The position numbers and the translations under genes were made by a program. A stretch of DNA of 64,000 bases from Chlorops oryzae (taxonomy: Eukaryota > Arthropoda > Insecta > Diptera > Chloropidae). The stretch is from the NCBI GenBank assembly GCA_020466095.1, contig CM035808.1, positions 78,989,863-79,053,862 on the forward strand. Direction: 5' to 3'. Positions within the stretch are counted from its first letter, which is position 1; each line of letters begins with the position of its first letter. Below, one piece after another: positions 35,622 through 47,408 of the stretch. The notes under the pieces were generated by a model. The model searched no databases. It worked only from the letters and a program-made list of their open reading frames with translations, and was not told the DNA's origin.

Positions 35622-35809
35622 AGTCATTAACTATAAGTATAGCTTTAACAGTCATATTATAAGTTAGCTCTTGACGTATGAAAGAGAACGAGATATATTC
35701 CTTCTTCTATAATCGTGACTGGCGAACGAGGAACACGTCGGAAGAGCGTCTCATAATAAAACCATCCTAATCAATAAAGTGGAAAGCCATCCGGCATCTA
35801 TATTTCATT
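35622..35809 (+). repeat. 3' LTR
   Basis: 188 bp, two differences from the 5' LTR. The purine-rich stretch expected before it is weak (AACGTAGGGTT). Confidence 0.88.
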
Positions 35810-36688
35810 AAAAATAAATAAATTTTTAAAAATCTTGATTTAGTTTTTATTTTCGGTTATTGGTATTGGTATTTTAAGTTAAAAAACATGAATTTTATAT
35901 ATTAAAACAAGAAAAATGTTTCTATTTGCTTTGTAGCAGCTTAAATTCTCGTAAAATTGCAGAAAAATTCTAAAAATCATCGATTATGGGCAAACAAATT
36001 CTAAAATACATCTAAAACCTTCTCTCTAATTTTTACACTATTTGTAGTTTGGTTCATTAGCTTTAAGAATTTGTATTTATCTCATCCAAGTTGATCCGAG
36101 CCGCTGAGATACGCGCATTTGAAAATAGGTCTAAAATCGCTTTTTTACTTATCGTAGGTATATGTACGTAAGTGGATGATCTATAGCAACACAGCTGTGT
36201 TCGTGCGATTGATGTTCTACAGCGCTTTGTGCGCGCAAAAGTGCTCTCATTAAAAAAAAATTTTTCTTTTCAACTAAAACACCCGTTGAAGTGAAAAAGT
36301 CAGTTGTCAAAAGAAAAATGTCACGTAAAAAATTAAAAATAGTATATTGCAGAATTATTTCATTTTTTATTTTTTCCAATGCTTTGAATAAGCCTCAAAT
36401 TTTGAAGAAAAACGTGATTAATGAGAAAAGTCTAAGATGTGCACTAAATTAAGTTACATTTTTGGAATCAGCCACTTCAAATTACTCATATGTTCCAAAT
36501 TTTATATAGATCTGAGCATTTTTTGTATTTATTACCAACTTTTGTATGGTCACACACCACTGTGCGACGCCTGGATAGTGTGACTACGCGACTTAATAGT
36601 CAGATTGAGATAAAGACATTGTAATGTTATATGTATAATATGTATGAAATTCAAAGAATGTATGAAATTTGAAGAAATTCAAAATATT
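35810..36688. other. AT-rich spacer, no gene
   Basis: No coding similarity or repeat structure could be recognised. Confidence 0.5.
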
Positions 36689-36908
36689 CAGGGGTATTAT
36701 GGAAATCAACAGTTGTCAAAATCGGTTTTGAAACCATCAATTATTTGGTGCAGGAATCTTTATAATAGAATATAGGTTTTGGTTATGGCATCTGTTTCGA
36801 AAAATGAATCGTTGCTCAAACCCTTAATTGATTTCCAAGCCATCTTTACAAAATATATGATGATTTTAAGACTGATTATGACAACTATTGATTTCCATAA
36901 CAACCCTG
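36689..36908. mobile_element. MITE, about 220 bp
   Basis: Starts CAGGGGTATTATGGAAATCA and ends with the near-inverse (on the other strand CAGGGTTGTTATGGAAATCA). The match extends about 35 bp with several mismatches. The CAGGG start resembles hAT-type ends, but no 8-bp duplication is seen. Confidence 0.65.
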
Positions 36909-37319
36909 ATTGGCCGATTAGGTATTAACATAATGTTTGATCTCAGTGAAATTTTGACCAACCTGGTCTTTATTTACTGTCTCGACATGCGATGGTTCAT
37001 AGTATTCTATGAGAAATATGAGATAGATCGCAAATGAAGACTGCTGATAGCAGATGCCCCCGAATATAGGGGACTTGCTATTAATGAAGTCGAACTTATT
37101 AGATTTCATACAGTAAAACTACTTTAATTGTATGAAAAAATCAATTTCCATTGATTTTTATGCTGAACATTTTTTTCCATAGCTTTGGCCTTGGTTTTTG
37201 ATTGCAGTCTCATAGATGTTCATTTAGATATTTAGTTTTCTTAATCATATTTTTAAAAAATTTATAAAACATAAAGGGTACCAAATAAAAGAAAATTGAT
37301 CCAGCATTTTGAACAAAAT
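36909..37319. other. Spacer, no gene
   Basis: AT-rich; nothing recognisable. Confidence 0.5.
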
Positions 37320-37636
37320 AAAAAGCTTGGGTGTTAATTGAACACTTTTCATACCAAAATGGCTTCCAAAGTAAGAAAATTGAAAGTTTTTCCAGAATTT
37401 TACAATGCGACCGTTTATTTTTTACTCAATGGGTCAAATTTTACCATAAATTTAATGTTGTCTATTATTATGGGAGAGATATTTTTCTCAAATTACTGCC
37501 TCAAAACTTTAAGGCCCTATAACTCCTCAGGGGTGCATTTGCGACCCCCTCCCATACGATTTTTTTTTGTTATTTCTGACCTCCCTTATTAGCTCCCGAC
37601 CGGATGACCTTCACAAACGGACCACCCTGTATACAC
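37320..37636 (+). repeat. Diverged single arm of the 62594-63706 foldback family
   Basis: TTAATTGAACACTTTTCATA, AAAATGGCTTCCAAAGTAA, AGGCCCTATAACTCCTCAGG and the terminal ACCCTGTA follow the right arm of the foldback at 63350-63708, with many differences and one arm only. Confidence 0.75.
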
Positions 37637-38009
37637 TTCCAAGGTTCCTAAAATTTCACGAAGGTCGTTAACGGTAACGTATAACCTTAGCAGTCTGCTT
37701 GCCTTTTTGAGCCTATGGGAAAGTTAAAATACACCTGGTTAAAAATTAGTTAAGTCTGCGGAGCAGGAACCTGTTGCGATGAAAATTGCCATTTTTAGCA
37801 AATACTTTGCATCAGCCGATAAAGTTTTTCAACATTTTCATCGAGTCTTGGGGGCATATTCTCTAATGTGAGAAAAGTTCGGAATAATCTGCAAAATAAT
37901 TTCAAATATATGTAATATTTTTTGATATAACAAAAGTTTTAGTGAGCACCTTTAAATTTTTGCATTCTTGAATTTGGTTGCTTAATACCACAGTTGCTGT
38001 TCATGGTTC
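37637..38009. other. Spacer, no gene
   Basis: No recognisable feature. Confidence 0.45.
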
Positions 38010-38130
38010 TCTTGCCCTTAATTTTTTCAAGGAGTCATACAAATGGCGTAATGGAAGTTCATTGAAGTGCAGTAAGCAAATAAACCTGTGGATCGATCTT
38101 CCTAGTTCTGCCTCAATTCGTCACAAAACT
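38010..38130 (-). pseudogene. Fragment of an unnamed transposon-type protein
   Basis: On the minus strand a short open stretch contains RSIHRFICLLHFNELPLRHL. I recall the phrase NELPLRHL from multicopy uncharacterised proteins of arthropods that behave like transposon genes. No further domain is present, and the class of element is unknown. Confidence 0.4.
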
Positions 38131-38189
38131 CCCATTTCACTCCCTTGTTGTAGCGTGGTGGTGAGCATCCAAGTCGAGTCGGAATGAAA

Positions 38190-38670
38190 AGTACTTTTCA
38201 TTTAATGTTGCTTACACTACTTTATTTAACTCTTTTTTAATGTTACAAAGTCCTATTATAGCTCATTTAACTACCCTTATCCCTAATTAACACAGAGATC
38301 CACACTTTTACGTCCTGGCTCGTGAGTAGGCGCGCTAAAGTTGATATTCACTGATACTATTCGCACTTCCGACTGAAGTTCCCGTCCGTTGTTTGATGAT
38401 CAGCTTTTATAAGCAGAAAGTACTTTTCATGCGCTTTTCTAGAGTCGATCATTTCCAAAGTGTTCTTCTGCGTCTCCTCATCAAAAGTTATATTTCTTCA
38501 GCTGATTGATGTTGTCGCGCTGACCCAGTTCTTTTTCCGCGTTGATGCAGTATTGAGTAATACTTTTTGTTATTGTTGAAGCAATACGGTTGCTTTGGCA
38601 ATATCGTCTATTGCCACACATTCGTCTGGGTCAACTTGATTGTTGTTGTTGCTATTGGCCATTGCTTATT
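38190..38670 (-). pseudogene. Gag-like N-terminus, probable LTR retrotransposon relic
   Basis: A frame starting MANSNNNNQVDPDEC at about 38664 runs through frame changes into INAEKELGQRDNINQLK and then DEETQKNTLEMIDSRKAHEK, a charged coiled-coil-like pattern typical of retrotransposon gag starts. At least one stop follows LLQQ and one follows KKYNF. No LTR or pol could be attached, so the family (BEL or Gypsy) is open. Confidence 0.45.
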
Positions 38671-39425
38671 TCCTTAATCGTCAGCTTAATTTCGGTCTAA
38701 AGCTGCAACCTGTTGTTGTTGTTATTGTGCTTGGCATAGGTCAGCAGTCAAATACATTGAACTTTTGCGTACTGCTTATGCAGTTACTTCTGCTGACCCG
38801 CTGACGCATTCCCTTAGGTTTTGCTGCTGGTTTGCCCGACCCGATCGCTTCATTGGAGATCGTTGGCTTTGATTGTTAACGTAAGCATTTTTTCTTTGTG
38901 CTTTCTTATTCTGGGCGTTTTTTTTTTTTTTTTTTTGTTTTTGCGCTTTTCTGTTGATCGAGAAATGGGTAGATGAACTGTTTGGGCTGTTGTGACACAC
39001 AACACCCTGTATTGACCGGTTCGCCATCGTAATATATACCAATCAAATCCAGAAATCGTATAAGCTTCTCCTTGTAAAATGCAATCAGTTTTTTTTCTTC
39101 TGTTTGTGCATCTTCACTTCCTAGTTTAAAATAACCGATAAAGCTACTATAAGGCTCTCTTAATATCACTAAATACGGATCTTTTATGACTCTGTTGTAA
39201 TATTTCCCCCCTTTTTTCATCCGTACCTGGGAATTATTTTTCCTCCCATCAAATGCAAACGCGTCAGCAACCCTTGTCGAAAACTAAAGTAAAATTTTTC
39301 GCCCTCCGACAAAAATAAAACATTAACACATAGCGAAATCCGTTTCGTAAAAAATCGGTGGATTCGATTATCTTAAGCAACAAATTTCCCAGACGATTTA
39401 CAACGGCTTCGAAACAGACAAGCGC
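38671..39425. other. Unassigned, retroelement-like leader with homopolymer run
   Basis: Holds a run of about 22 T at 38920 and an open frame at 38906-39220 (minus) with the phrase KDPYLVILREPYSSFIGYF, which I do not recognise. Its C-terminal lysines are only the homopolymer. It may be leader sequence of the gag-like relic. Confidence 0.3.
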
Positions 39426-39763
39426 TGTCTACTAAGAGTCATTTGCTTTCGCTCACTCCTTATTTAATTAGTGTTTAACCGTTTGAACTCTTTAAGGATC
39501 TCTGCCTGAGAGCCTTCGAGAGAAGATGTCTAAGTGGGATCTTTCCAAAGCTCCTGTAACTCCTCGTAATGAATCAAATATGCGACAATAATACACGGTT
39601 TTAAGTTCGCTTGTATTCTATTTCTCTTCTTAGTCGTGCTCCCTTTTTTCTTTTCCAAAGTTCTTACATCAATTTTGAATATTCAAATCCTGTTCGTTTT
39701 ACGCCTACTGCAATGTAAAAACCCTATTCGTTTTAAGCCTACTACAACTCGGCTATTCTGACA
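39426..39763 (-). repeat. Probable 3' LTR of the minus-strand mdg3-like element
   Basis: On the minus strand TGTCAGAATAGCCGAG begins just after the purine-containing CGATCGGGACGACCGAT, and integrase C-terminal coding ends about 140 nt before. The far end at TAGACA is tentative because no second LTR is present for comparison. Confidence 0.5.
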
Positions 39764-39944
39764 ATCGGTCGTCCCGATCGAAAAAATCAAAAAATTTAAA
39801 TTAATTACAAAATAGAATATGAACTAGTAATAGATATTAACATTATTACGACAAAGTTAAAATTATCATATACGTCAAGCTATATCGTTAGGGTCACTCT
39901 TTGGGATCGGAATCGCTAACAGGTGTATCTCGCCAATCTACCTA

Positions 39945-42603
39945 TCTACGCATTCTGTTCGCCTCAATGATACCGTCATACGGAAGCTGAGACATCTGAC
40001 AATTCTGAAGATCTCTGATAACATACCCACGGTGTGCTTGAAAAGTTTTAAATGGAAATTTGGAAGACGTAAAAAATTTTTGATGCACACTATAGTTTTC
40101 TTTATTTTGATGAATTCTGATAAGTTTTAAAAAAATCTGTGGAGCCGTTTTTTTTTTTGAGATTTTCAGAAATTTGTATGAAAAATTTTAAATTATGCCA
40201 GATTTCACAATTAGATTTTCAAAATAATACCAATGAAAGATTATTTCTTTGAATAATATGAAGTAAATGTATTAACGGAATTACTATAAGTATATAACAC
40301 TCACCTCCCCTTGCATACCTCCCCCCTCTTAGCAAGATATTGCGTCCAGCCCCTCACTGTGCATCATAACTGACTGCAATCATGCGTAAAATAGTAAATG
40401 TTTTTATAATTTATATGCATATATGCCTATACAATGTATAGTATACATATATGTATACATATATACATCTATATTATATTGTAAGTATATATTTATATGG
40501 CAAGTCCGCGTTTACACGTAGGAAGCAATGTTTCAAGAACATTTGAAGCTGTCTTTTGTTGTTTCGGTAAACACTCCTTTGGTTATATCGAAAAAAAACC
40601 ACAACCTTTTGCCGACATAGCCTAAGCACTAAGTAATTGAGTTGGCGTTCATTTGCAGTAGTTGTGTTGGAATCCTTTGCAATGGAAACAAAGTCATTCA
40701 AATGATTGTTTCACTACTAAATGAAAAGAATAAGTAAATAAAGTAGGTTAATTTTGATAAAAATATTTAAACTAAAATATGAGTCTTAATTAAGTTAATC
40801 TAGAATGGAAGTATGGTCGTTAGGGTCGGCAATGTTCTATTTTCCCTAAGCGCCGTCAAAACTCCATACACCACTGTATGTAATATCTAAATATCATTCG
40901 TAATACTGCAAATGAAGGCCAACTCAATTACTTATTGCGCGTTTAGACTTAAGAAATAGGTAGTGGTAATCTACAGGAAAAAGAGAGGATCTTCTGTTGG
41001 CTATGTCGGCAAAAGGTTGTGGTTTTTTTTTCGATATAACCAAAGGAGTGTTTACCGAAACAACAAAAGAGAGCTTCAAATGTTCTTGAAACATTGCTTC
41101 CTACGTGTAAACGCGGACTTGCCATATAAATATATACTTACAATATAATATAGATGTATTTATGTATACATATATGTATACTATACATTGTATAGGCATA
41201 TACGCATATAAATTATAAAAACATTTACTATTTTACGCATGATTGCAGTCAGTTATGATTCACAGTGAGGGGCTGGACGCAATATCTTGCTAAGAGGGGT
41301 GAGGTATGCGAGGGGAGGTGAGAGCTATATACTTATAGTAATTCCTTTAATACATTTACTTTTTATTATTCAAAGAAATTATCTTTCATTGGTATTATTT
41401 TGAAAATCTAATGGTGAAATCTAACATAATTTAAAATTTTTTATACAAAATTTTGAAAATCTCAAAAAAAAAAAACGGCTCCACAGATTTTTTTAAAACT
41501 TACCAGAATTCATCAAAATAAAGAAAACTATAGTGTGCATCAAAAATTCTTTATGTCTTCCAAATTTCCATTTAAAACTTTTCAAGCACACCGTGTACCG
41601 GTCTTTTGGAAGAATTTTATGTACACGATAAGGCCCACGATATTAAGGTACAAATTTTATTATTTCCAACAGTAACGTCGAGGTTTCGAATTAAGACAAA
41701 ATCCCCTTCAGAAAATGTGATATGAGATTTGTGCTTTTCACGATGATAGTCTGAGGAACGTTTTTGAGATGTTTCAATTAGTTTCGTGGCTTGAGTTCAG
41801 AAATGGGCTAAATCCCGTTTCGCCGGAAATTTATCCTCCAAATATTCAGAAAGAACGTCTATTTCTAATCCTCTCTGATTAACACCAAACAGAAATTGAC
41901 ACGGGGTCTTCCGAGTACTGGAATGGATAGAATTATTAAATGCAAATTCAACTCGTACCAGCAATTTCGACCAATCTGAATGCTGAATTGGTTCGGAAAG
42001 TTTAGCCAAAATAGATTTAATAACCCTATTAACTCTTTCAATTTGTCCATTAGCTTGCGGCGAAGCTGTAGCAACTTTAACATGTTCGATATTCTGCACG
42101 CAAGTAAATGAGTCAAACTCGTAAGATGTAAAACAAGAACCCCTGTCACTAATTATTCTACGTGGTCTACTAAAATGCTCGAAATACTTTTCCAAACAGG
42201 CCCGAACTTCTTTGCTACTAGTGGAATTTACCGCATACAATTTTACATGTTTTGTTTATGCATCGACAATAGCAAATATATGTTTGCGTTTGGAAATAAT
42301 GGATGGGCGAGGACCAAAGTGATCCACATGTACTGTATCAAACGGAACAGGCTTTTTAGGTATACTGTGAAGCGTACGATAATTCACATGAGGTGGAACA
42401 GAGTTTTGAAGACATTTAAGGCAATTGTTTATAACCGCTTCCAGTTTATTTCGTAAGTTTGAAAACCAATAGTGCATTTTAATTTGGTCTAGGCACTTGT
42501 CTACTCCCATATGACACACTTTCTCATGTGCTACACGAATACTGTTGGTTTCTAATTCCTTTGGAACGTATAATAGGAACTGATTTTCTGCAAACCAAAC
42601 CAT
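39945..42603 (-). pseudogene. Integrase, broken and interrupted by a foldback element
   Basis: 42603-42256 codes the zinc-binding N-terminus (HEKVCHMGVDKCLDQIKMHY, CLKCLQ) and the start of the core (VHVDHFGPRP). 42240-41797 has IISDRGSCFTS and QANGQIERVNRVI, completing D,D,E. The C-terminal domain follows with GDFVLIRNLDVT. The foldback then cuts the gene inside the codons for DRYV; beyond it, at about 40023-39945, the frame resumes as VIRDLQNCQMSQLPYDGII. Removing the foldback and one TACC restores the reading at that point. Other frame changes near 42250 and 41797 remain. Confidence 0.88.
40028..41595. mobile_element. Foldback element, 1568 bp, TACC target duplication
   Basis: Arms 40028-40660 and 40903-41595 are inverted copies with ends CACGGTGTGCTTGAAAAG and CTTTTCAAGCACACCGTG. 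The right arm has about 75 extra bases near 40930-41005. The loop 40661-40902 has no gene. TACC flanks both sides (40024-40027 and 41596-41599), and its removal restores the integrase reading. No transposase inside. Confidence 0.9.
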
Positions 42604-42908
42604 TCTCCAGTGAGTATTTATCCATTGGTTTTATTTGTAGTTCTTCTCGTAATTTCTTAATTATCTCATCTCTATTTTGAGGGGCTTGGAACTGAAGATC
42701 AATGTCTTCCATTTCTAACAGAGCAATGGTTCGATCTGAACCAGCATTGTGAGTGGAAGAAATTGGATGATATCGACTCAATGCATCCACATGTTTCATT
42801 AATGTCTCATTTCGCTGTTTGATAGTATAATCATATCTTTCTAGCAACAATGTCCATCGAGCAATGCGAGAATTAATAACTTGTCTTTCTAACGTTTTTG
42901 CAATAGCA

Positions 42909-43963
42909 TCACAATCCGCTATGACACAGAACGGAATACCGTCCAAATGTGTGTAAAATTTTTTTAAGTGAATATACTATGGCAAGTGTTTCTATTTCAT
43001 AACTATGATAACAGGATTCAGCAGCGGAGGTGGCTTTTGAAAAATATGCCACGGGGTGAAATTTGCTATCTTCTTGTTTCTGGAGTAGAAATCCCCCTAA
43101 ATCCTTGGGAGCTCGCATCACAGTGCAGTTCGGTTTCTTTAAACGGACTATAAAAAGAGAGAACAGGACTGGAAACGAGTTGCTTAGATAACGACTGGAA
43201 GATATCTTTACATTGATTAAATTCAAACGGAACATTTGGTTTCACGAACCGACGTAAAGGTTCAGAAGTAGTAGAGTATGCCAGTAGAAACCTACGAAAA
43301 TAGGAGAACAGACCAAGACATTTTTGCAACTCAGTAACGTTCTTGGGGAACGGAAGATGTTCAATAGCTTCAAGGTGTTTACGATTTGGGCGGATTCCAA
43401 GTATAACAGAAATGACATTTAGCCGGTTTCAATTGCAATCGGTACTCGGCCAATCGATATAGAACCCTTTTCAATAAACTAAAATGTTCCTCAATTATTT
43501 TTGTGGCTAATGTAATATCATCTTTATTCACTACTACAGACCCTTCTTGAATAAACTCCTTTAATACAAAGTTTACATATCTTTGAAAAACTGCGAGTCC
43601 TGTTTTAAGACCAAAAGACATTTTTAAATATTCGTGTTGTCCTTCCGGTACAACAAAGCCAGTATAACAAATTGATTTTTCATCCATCTTAATATGATGA
43701 TATCCGTTCCATAAATCTAGAGTAGTAAAATAACATTTTCCTTCTAATCTTTGAATACAGTCGTCAATGAGAGGTAAACGGCAGCTATGTCTTACTAAAA
43801 TTTTGTTGAGTGGCTTGTAGTCCACACACATCCTCTTAGTAGAATCTTTTTTGGGAACTAAGACAATAGGAAAAGTATAGGGGGAACTACTCGGACGGAT
43901 AACCCCTTCCTTCAATAATTCTTGAATATGCTTGTTAACAAACTGCTTATCAACGAAAGGCAA
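42909..43963 (-). pseudogene. Reverse transcriptase and RNase H, catalytic motif altered
   Basis: RT frame 43963-43379 has VIRPSSSPYTFPIVLVPKK, CYFTTLDLWNGYHHI and MSFGLKTGLAVFQRY. The usual YxDD site reads VVNKDDI, so the aromatic residue of the active-site motif is lost. The connection domain (LGLFSYFRRFLLAYS) is at about 43320, and RNase H pieces (ELHCDASSQGF, SYEIETLAVVYSLKK) follow in shifting frames; the RNase H C-terminal part and the tether to integrase continue at 42946-42524 (NSRIARWTLLLERYDY, HVDALSRYH). All this is relic. Confidence 0.85.
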
Positions 43964-44002
43964 CCTTCTAGATGCATAGCTAATAGGAGTATCGGAAGAT
44001 AT

Positions 44003-44305
44003 TCAAAGTTTCATAGCATAGTCATGTTCCACCGGTGGAATTTTCCCCAAGTCCAAATAATTTTCTTTTAAAGTTCTGTGAATCTCTTTAATATACTTGT
44101 GGCTTAACTTCGGGTCAATATCAAATTCTGAAGAGGTAGTTTCATCGAGAAGTATGTTACAAATGTCAAAGTGTATGCCGTTATCAGATTTAAAATTATG
44201 ATTATTCCTCACAGAAAGCCCTTTTCTTGGCTGTAATTGGCAAGCAATACATGAGTCGGCGATCCCTTTATCCCAATTTTGAGAAGAACTGAGCGTACGA
44301 TGCAA
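44003..44305 (-). pseudogene. Pol segment between protease and RT
   Basis: SHKYIKEIHRTLKENYLDLG precedes PPVEHDYAMKL, which matches in position the LRKVFEDNYVD segment before RT in the other mdg3-like element. It is separated from RT by a frame change near 43980. No catalytic motif is contained. Confidence 0.7.
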
Positions 44306-44560
44306 CCATTTTCACGAAATACAAAGTTTTTGCTGATTCGAATCAAGCTCAATCTTTGGCGTTAAAGTTTAAGAAGGAATGCACAACTTTATTCCGAAAG
44401 CACGTAGAGCGTCACGTCCTAATAACATGGAATATTTCATTACATGATTTGGAACAACATGGATAGTGATCGTTTTCACAGCGTGACGAAAATTAACTTG
44501 GACATGAATAACTCCATATGTGCACAATTTTATCTGTCCCAATCCACTATATCCACAAAA

Positions 44561-44959
44561 TTAAGCTTGGTTGGAAGCAATATCATTCGGAACTGAAGAA
44601 AGTTGCATTAAGCTAATTGGACTGCCGGAATCAAAAAGAAAGAAAAAACTGCTGCTGATACGCTCAGATCCCTTGCTCATAAAAGTGAGCCTTACCTTAT
44701 TAAATTCTGTAATTTCGCAAACATCGGAAAGTGAGGTGCTTATTTCAACCGGATCCGTATTTGCTTCGGACGAAGGTGAATAGTAATTATTGACCAAAGC
44801 CACTTGACTTGGATTACGTGGAGCAGCTTTTGGACATTCTTTGATGACATGTTGCATTGACCCACAACGAAAGCAGGATAATTTCATTCGCCTTGGTTCT
44901 TTACAAAAAACGGAAAGGTGTCCAGTACCGCCACAATTAAAAACCCGCATCGATTTCAA
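44561..44959 (-). pseudogene. Gag C-terminus with zinc knuckles and protease start
   Basis: Zinc knuckle 1 reads VFNCGGTGHLSVFC, with Val where the first Cys is expected; knuckle 2, CFRCGSMQHVIKEC, is intact. After a linker the protease site FLFDSGSPISLM follows (DSG as in the other element). The upstream gag is only traceable in fragments to about 45110. The same Val is present in the second copy at 45270. Confidence 0.82.
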
Positions 44960-45091
44960 ACAATTGGTGGTTTGGTAACCACCGATGCACCCACTTTGTT
45001 AGAAGTGAATGTGTTGCAACTCTCTCACCATTGAATATATCGGTGCGATAATTGTATCAACTGCGTCAAACTCTGAGCCGGATACAGGACA

Positions 45092-45277
45092 TCAATAATG
45101 GTAGAACGGTCCTGAAAGCCAATTATTGACCAAAGCCATTTGACTTGGAATACGTGGAGCAGCTTTTGGACAATCTTTGATGACATGTTTTATTGACCCA
45201 CAACGGAGGCAGGATCCTTTCATTCGCCTTGGTTCTTTACAATAAACGGAAAGGTGTCCGGTACCGCCACAATTAAA
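45092..45277 (-). pseudogene. Second gag zinc-knuckle fragment abutting the Polinton
   Basis: FNCGGTGHLSVYC and CLRCGSIKHVIKDC are about 90% identical at the DNA level to 44770-44940. The fragment stops exactly at the Polinton end (45278). It suggests a partial internal duplication of the retroelement or a second copy, with the Polinton inserted in it. Confidence 0.8.
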
Positions 45278-45702
45278 AGTAGGGGGGATATGTTCGTTCT
45301 GGGTGTGCAACTTTTTTTGTATGGAAAATCGGAAAAAGACGTACATTGAAGTCCTAGAAAATTTTTGTTGATTTGTATGAAAAGACGCACATTGAAGTCC
45401 TAGAAATTTTTTTTTGTATAAAATGACAAACATTTAGGTCTTTGGTAATTTTTGGAGGTTTGTATGAAATGACACACATTTAGGTCTTTGGAAATTTTTG
45501 GAGGTTGGAGGTTTGGAGGTGAATGACACACATTTTAGTCTTTAGAAATTTTTGGTGGTTTGTATGAGAAGGTTCGCATTGAAATTTTTGGTGGTTTATA
45601 GGAGAAGGTTCGCATTGAGCCTCATTGAAGAGGTGCGGGGGTGAGAAACTGTGCGGTAGGAGAGCATATATAGTTCAATATGTAAACATTGGGCTACAGC
45701 TG
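45278..45702 (+). repeat. Polinton left terminal inverted repeat
   Basis: About 425 bp. The outer 80 bp are unique; then a unit of about 46 bp with ACACATTTAGGTCTTTGGAA, TTTTTGGAGG and TTTGTATGA recurs about five times, diverging inward; then GTGCGGTAGGAGAGCATATA and ACATTGGGCTA. It ends against the Gypsy fragment. Confidence 0.93.
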
Positions 45703-47397
45703 GACCGGGCGACCAGACTTCCGTTTGTTGAAGGCGCAGTCTACACACGAATTTAGGTAACTCTTGGTTACGTTGCGCATCCACGAGAACCAGAACCTTT
45801 CCCGGAGCCGTTGTAGGATCTTTTCGACGCTGATATGACCTCCATTTACGTGACAGTCATTAATGAGGTTCCATCGGAGAGTTCTCGACACGACCCACAA
45901 GGATTTATCGTTGACTTCGCGAAAGAGACGTCCGTCGCGCAGTACGTAGTTATCGTCGCGTGATTTGCCTGCTCTCTCCATTGCTCCTACAATTTCCTTT
46001 AATTTTTCATCTTGCATCTGTAGAGAATGCAGCCAGTCATCTTCGTTGAGTTGCGTTTTGCCGATGCGCATCGTCGCAATATCTGATTCGCGACATCCTT
46101 CACTAGGCGTTCGACTCAGCGCGTCGACAAGTTGCGTCCTAGTACCACGTCGGTGCTCAACCTTTACATCGTAACCTTGTACCTTGAGCCACCAGCGTGC
46201 AATACGCGGAATGAGTTCGCGTTTGGACATAGCTGTTTGTAGAGCGCTGCAGTCGGTGATCACCGTGACTTTCTTGCAATAGACATAATACTTGAAGCGT
46301 TCGAGAGTTTCTACCACGGCCAGCATCTCTAGCTCGTAGCTATGGAATTTCCTTTCGCTTTCGGTTGTAGAGCGACTATAATATGCTACAGGCTTCCAGT
46401 TCTCCTGTTCCCTTTGCAGCACTCCAGCGAGGCCTATTGCACTTGCATCGGTGTGAATAGCATGCTCTGCCTCGACTCTGTATGATGTCATCACAGGTTC
46501 GGAAGAGAGGGTGTCCTTAAGCTTTTGGAAAGCGGTTTTTTGCTTGCTCCCCCACTTAAACGGCTCGTCTTTTCGTAGAAGTCGACGTAATGGTTCGGAT
46601 ATGATAGAGTATGCTGGCACGAATTTTCGGAAGTATCCACTTAGACCCAGGAACTTCCGTACTTCAGTTGCGTTCTTTGGTTGTTGGAAGTCTCGAACCG
46701 CCATAGTTTTAACTTTTCCCGGACGTATGCCTTCTGGGGCCAGTTCATGTCCCAGGAAGCTAATCTCACGTTTCATGAAGTCACATTTTTTTGGGTTGAG
46801 AGTAAGACCTAACTCTCGTAGTGCGCCAAAAATTCTCCTAAGCTTTTCCAACATCTCTTGTGGTGTGCTGCTTCCGACCAAAATATCGTCCATGTAACTT
46901 AGCATATCGTCCTCTTTTACCTTCTGCGAAGCTTTCTTCATCAGACGCTGGAAGACGCTTGGCGCTGTTTTCAACCCGAATGGCATTCGTGTGAATTCAA
47001 AGAGTCCTTCCGTAGTCACGAAGGCGGTAAACTTCCGACTACCGGGTTCCAAAGGGATCTGATAGAAGCCGCTGTTAAGATCCAGGGTTGAGAAATATTT
47101 GTAGCATTTTGCCTTGTGTAACATCTCTTCGATGTTGGGCATCGGGAAGATCTCATTGCGAATAATCGTGTTGGGGCGTCTATAGTCTATACATAGGCGT
47201 TCGCCACCGGTTTTCTTTTTGTGGAGCACTACCGGACTCGCATATTCCGAGTCGGACGGTTGTATGATACCATTTTGTATAAGGTCAGTGACCATTTCTT
47301 TAATAACTGCCCTCTTCGCTTCGGGGACCCTGTATGGCTAATGCGCTACGACTTTCGCATCTGTCAGCTCAATCTTCATCTGCAGCAGGTTTGTTTC
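45703..47397 (-). pseudogene. RT, RNase H and integrase zinc domain of the Gypsy fragment
   Basis: The 533-residue open frame (47295-45694) has the RT motifs LNSGFYQIPLE, MPFGLKTAPSVFQRL and the intact catalytic SYMDDILVGS, RNase H with HAIHTDASAIGLAG and YELEMLAVVETLERF, and the integrase HHCC domain (HVNGGHISVEKIL, CVDCAF). Upstream the frame contains a TAG near 47340 before PYRVPEAKRAV, and a frame change near 47400 separates it from protease. The integrase core is missing where the Polinton repeat begins. RT is otherwise well preserved. Confidence 0.9.
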
Positions 47398-47408
47398 TCC
47401 GATCTCGC

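Larger units (their letters stand above)
30425..35809 (+). mobile_element. LTR retrotransposon, Gypsy superfamily, mdg3/blastopia-like
   Basis: Two 188-bp LTRs begin AGTCATTAACT and end TATTTCATT, with gag, protease, RT, RNase H and integrase between them in Gypsy order. The LTRs differ at two positions, so insertion is recent. Four frame breaks in gag-pol make this copy defective. No clear target duplication can be set at the AT-rich flanks. The gag start lies only about 24 nt from the LTR end, leaving little room for a leader. Confidence 0.92.
39426..44959 (-). mobile_element. Second mdg3/blastopia-like LTR retrotransposon, decayed, 5' end missing
   Basis: Gag, protease, RT, RNase H and integrase follow each other on the minus strand in the order of the element at 30425-35809 and match it in motifs, but with many stops and frame changes. 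The integrase C-terminus is interrupted by the foldback at 40028-41595 and resumes beyond it. No 5' LTR is identified. A second piece of gag from the same family is at 45092-45277. Confidence 0.88.

Noticed and set aside
38776..39042. Lysine-rich protein on the minus strand
   Set aside because: The lysines come from a single T/A homopolymer; no similarity supports a gene.
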